This document shows positions 62,640 through 64,000 of a stretch of DNA of 64,000 bases, in pieces. Both the position numbers and the translations under genes were made by a program. The stretch lies in contig JANCRA010000001.1 in NCBI GenBank assembly GCA_024362935.1, forward strand, positions 56,489,930 to 56,553,929, in the 5' to 3' direction. Numbering within the stretch: the stretch's first letter is position 1; each line of letters starts with the position of its first letter. The notes beneath the pieces are model-generated. The model saw only the letters and a list, made by a program, of their open reading frames with translations, had not been told where the DNA came from and did not search any database. Source of the stretch: Setophaga petechia (taxonomy: Eukaryota > Chordata > Aves > Passeriformes > Parulidae).

Positions 62640-63180
62640 CTGAGGTAAAAGTACATAGGACAAAAGTAGAGCTTTGGAGGAAACTCGAGGTAATGAATAG
62701 AAAGAATTTAATTTAGCAAGAAGGAAAGAGACAATAAGAAGGCTGAGGAGATACAAGAGTCTCTATAGATGATGTGGAGAGATGTAGTCAGGGGTCAGGA
62801 AAGCTGAAGACAGGAGTCCTGACAAAATGGGTGATGAGAACCAAGACTGGTAGTTGCAGGAGATGGGTCAGAAATAAGTCACCAATACAAAATGGTTGCA
62901 GACTCACATATAGGTGGAACAGATAGAAAAGCTGCAGCATTCTCAGTGTGAAAAGTACTGAAAAAGATGTTGTACAATTAGGCAGAGAGGTGGGCAGAAA
63001 ATCAGAATAAATTTCACCAAACCATGCAAGGGATAGTGTTTTGAAAGGAAAGATAGGATTGAAAGTGGAATGGAATAGAGAGGGGGAAAGTGGAAGACAT
63101 TCCAAGCAATTCCAAGCTTTGGCTGGCTGAGGGGAGTTTCAGGAAAATGTTGAGACTGAAAGATGATTAGAAGTGACTCA
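62640..63180 (+). other. Purine-rich plus-strand segment
   Basis: For about 540 bp the plus strand is strongly purine-biased: counts on three successive 60-base lines (62701-62880) gave 46, 39 and 42 purines. The bias ends by about 63180. The 105-codon minus-strand frame (62788-63105) is a by-product, rich in Leu, Phe, Ser and Pro. Sustained strand asymmetry can mark an old transcribed or retroposed sequence. I recognise no family. Confidence 0.6.
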
Positions 63181-63927
63181 AGATGTAGTTACAGAAATGA
63201 ATTAAATACCTCTGTTTGCAGAGCCAAAGAACTTTCTAAAGATTTCTAAAAAGATAAAGCAGTGAGAATTACTGAAGGGAGGCTTGCCTGCAGCTTGGGG
63301 TATTGTGTAGGTAAGTTTGTGGCCCATAACATCTATAAATTATTTAATCAGATTGAACCACTCTTTTTAGGTTTCCATGGAAAACAACATGTATTTAATT
63401 TCTAATCATCTACCTGCAGAAAAAAATATCTGTGAATGCATGTCACTTCCCTTTGTAAATGCCCGCTACATCACACATCTCTGCATAATTTATGTTTGCT
63501 CACCAAGCTTAGTTTTGTTGATTACAAATGAATAATCATCACCAAGATGGTGCCTGCATGACAAAATTAATGTGAAATACAATAAAGAATGATTTATCTC
63601 TTCTTCTTACAGCTGTTTATGCATTTGAACAATTTTTTAAGCACAAACTCCATAAGGAAATGTTACAGTTGAGTAAATAACTCCTTCCCCTCCCATCATT
63701 GGGAGGAAGGTTTTCCAGCAGAAAACAGAGCAAGACAAACCCAAATATTTTTTAAGACCCTGCCAGTCAAAGAACTGAAAAAATATTTGACTGAGTTTAC
63801 AAAATGGAGAGTCAAAAAAGCCTAAAAATAATTGCACAGGCTGCTAAATCATATTTGCACTTGATGCTGACCTTCTTCAGCTCAGACCATACTTACACTG
63901 CACAGCCCAGCTGTCCAGGTTTCTGCC
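63181..63927. other. Unique non-coding DNA, no gene seen
   Basis: AT-rich sequence without repeats or credible frames. Confidence 0.65.
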
Positions 63928-63957
63928 TCATCATCATCATCATCATCATCATCATCA
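63928..63957 (+). repeat. (TCA)10 microsatellite
   Basis: Ten uninterrupted TCA units, followed by CCA. Its purity suggests it is polymorphic. It is not in a credible reading frame. Confidence 0.98.
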
Positions 63958-64000
63958 CCAGCCTCAGAGTTTTGAGGTAGTTTAAGGCCCAGGCCAGCAT

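Noticed and set aside
63973..63981. let-7-like seed TGAGGTAGT
   Set aside because: Similarity stops after nine bases and there is no paired arm forming a precursor hairpin.

Overview
This window looks like non-coding nuclear DNA from a bird: an intergenic desert or part of a very long intron. The main evidence is at least four CR1 (chicken repeat 1) LINE fragments. One is on the minus strand (21816-22165) and still has two copies of the CR1 terminal octamer, read here as ATCATAGA. Another (15025-15347) is a well-preserved minus-strand CR1 3' end. The DNA is AT-rich, CpG-poor and sparse in transposons, which fits a bird better than a turtle or crocodilian, though a few CR1 copies alone cannot settle that. 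I saw no bacterial-style gene organisation, tRNA, rRNA, CRISPR array or insertion sequence.

I could not support any protein-coding gene or exon. The longest open frames (147, 140, 121, 121 and 118 codons) lie in or beside repeats, end in poly(A)/poly(T), or resemble no family I recognise. The only recognisable protein remnant is a dead, frameshifted piece of CR1 reverse transcriptase at 21035-21510.

Layout: 1-9.2 kb is AT-rich unique DNA with three probable ancient MIR-like SINE relics (5.2, 6.3 and 8.1 kb) and a small 15-bp tandem repeat. 9.17-9.51 kb holds an A/C-rich low-complexity tract followed by a plus-strand CR1 3' end. 9.5-15 kb is unique DNA with a striking pair of homeodomain-type palindromes at 14.16-14.20 kb, near an AP-1/MAF-like site. 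15.0-15.35 kb is a minus-strand CR1. 21.0-22.2 kb is a CR1 cluster: a plus-strand reverse-transcriptase piece, then a minus-strand 3' end. 25.07-25.13 kb holds an unusual compound hairpin. 29.77-30.1 kb and 51.8-52.2 kb are two GC-richer blocks, each starting at a long poly(T), as expected of minus-strand retrocopies. 35.28-35.45 kb is an ancient sauropsid palindromic repeat. 42.63-42.70 kb may be an LTR scrap. 62.6-63.2 kb is strongly purine-skewed. The right edge carries a (TCA)10 microsatellite.

No set of genes works together here, and I found no convincing new biological system. The most unusual sequence is the compound inverted repeat at 25073-25130, followed by the palindrome pair at 14155-14198 and the two poly(T)-ended candidate retrocopies.
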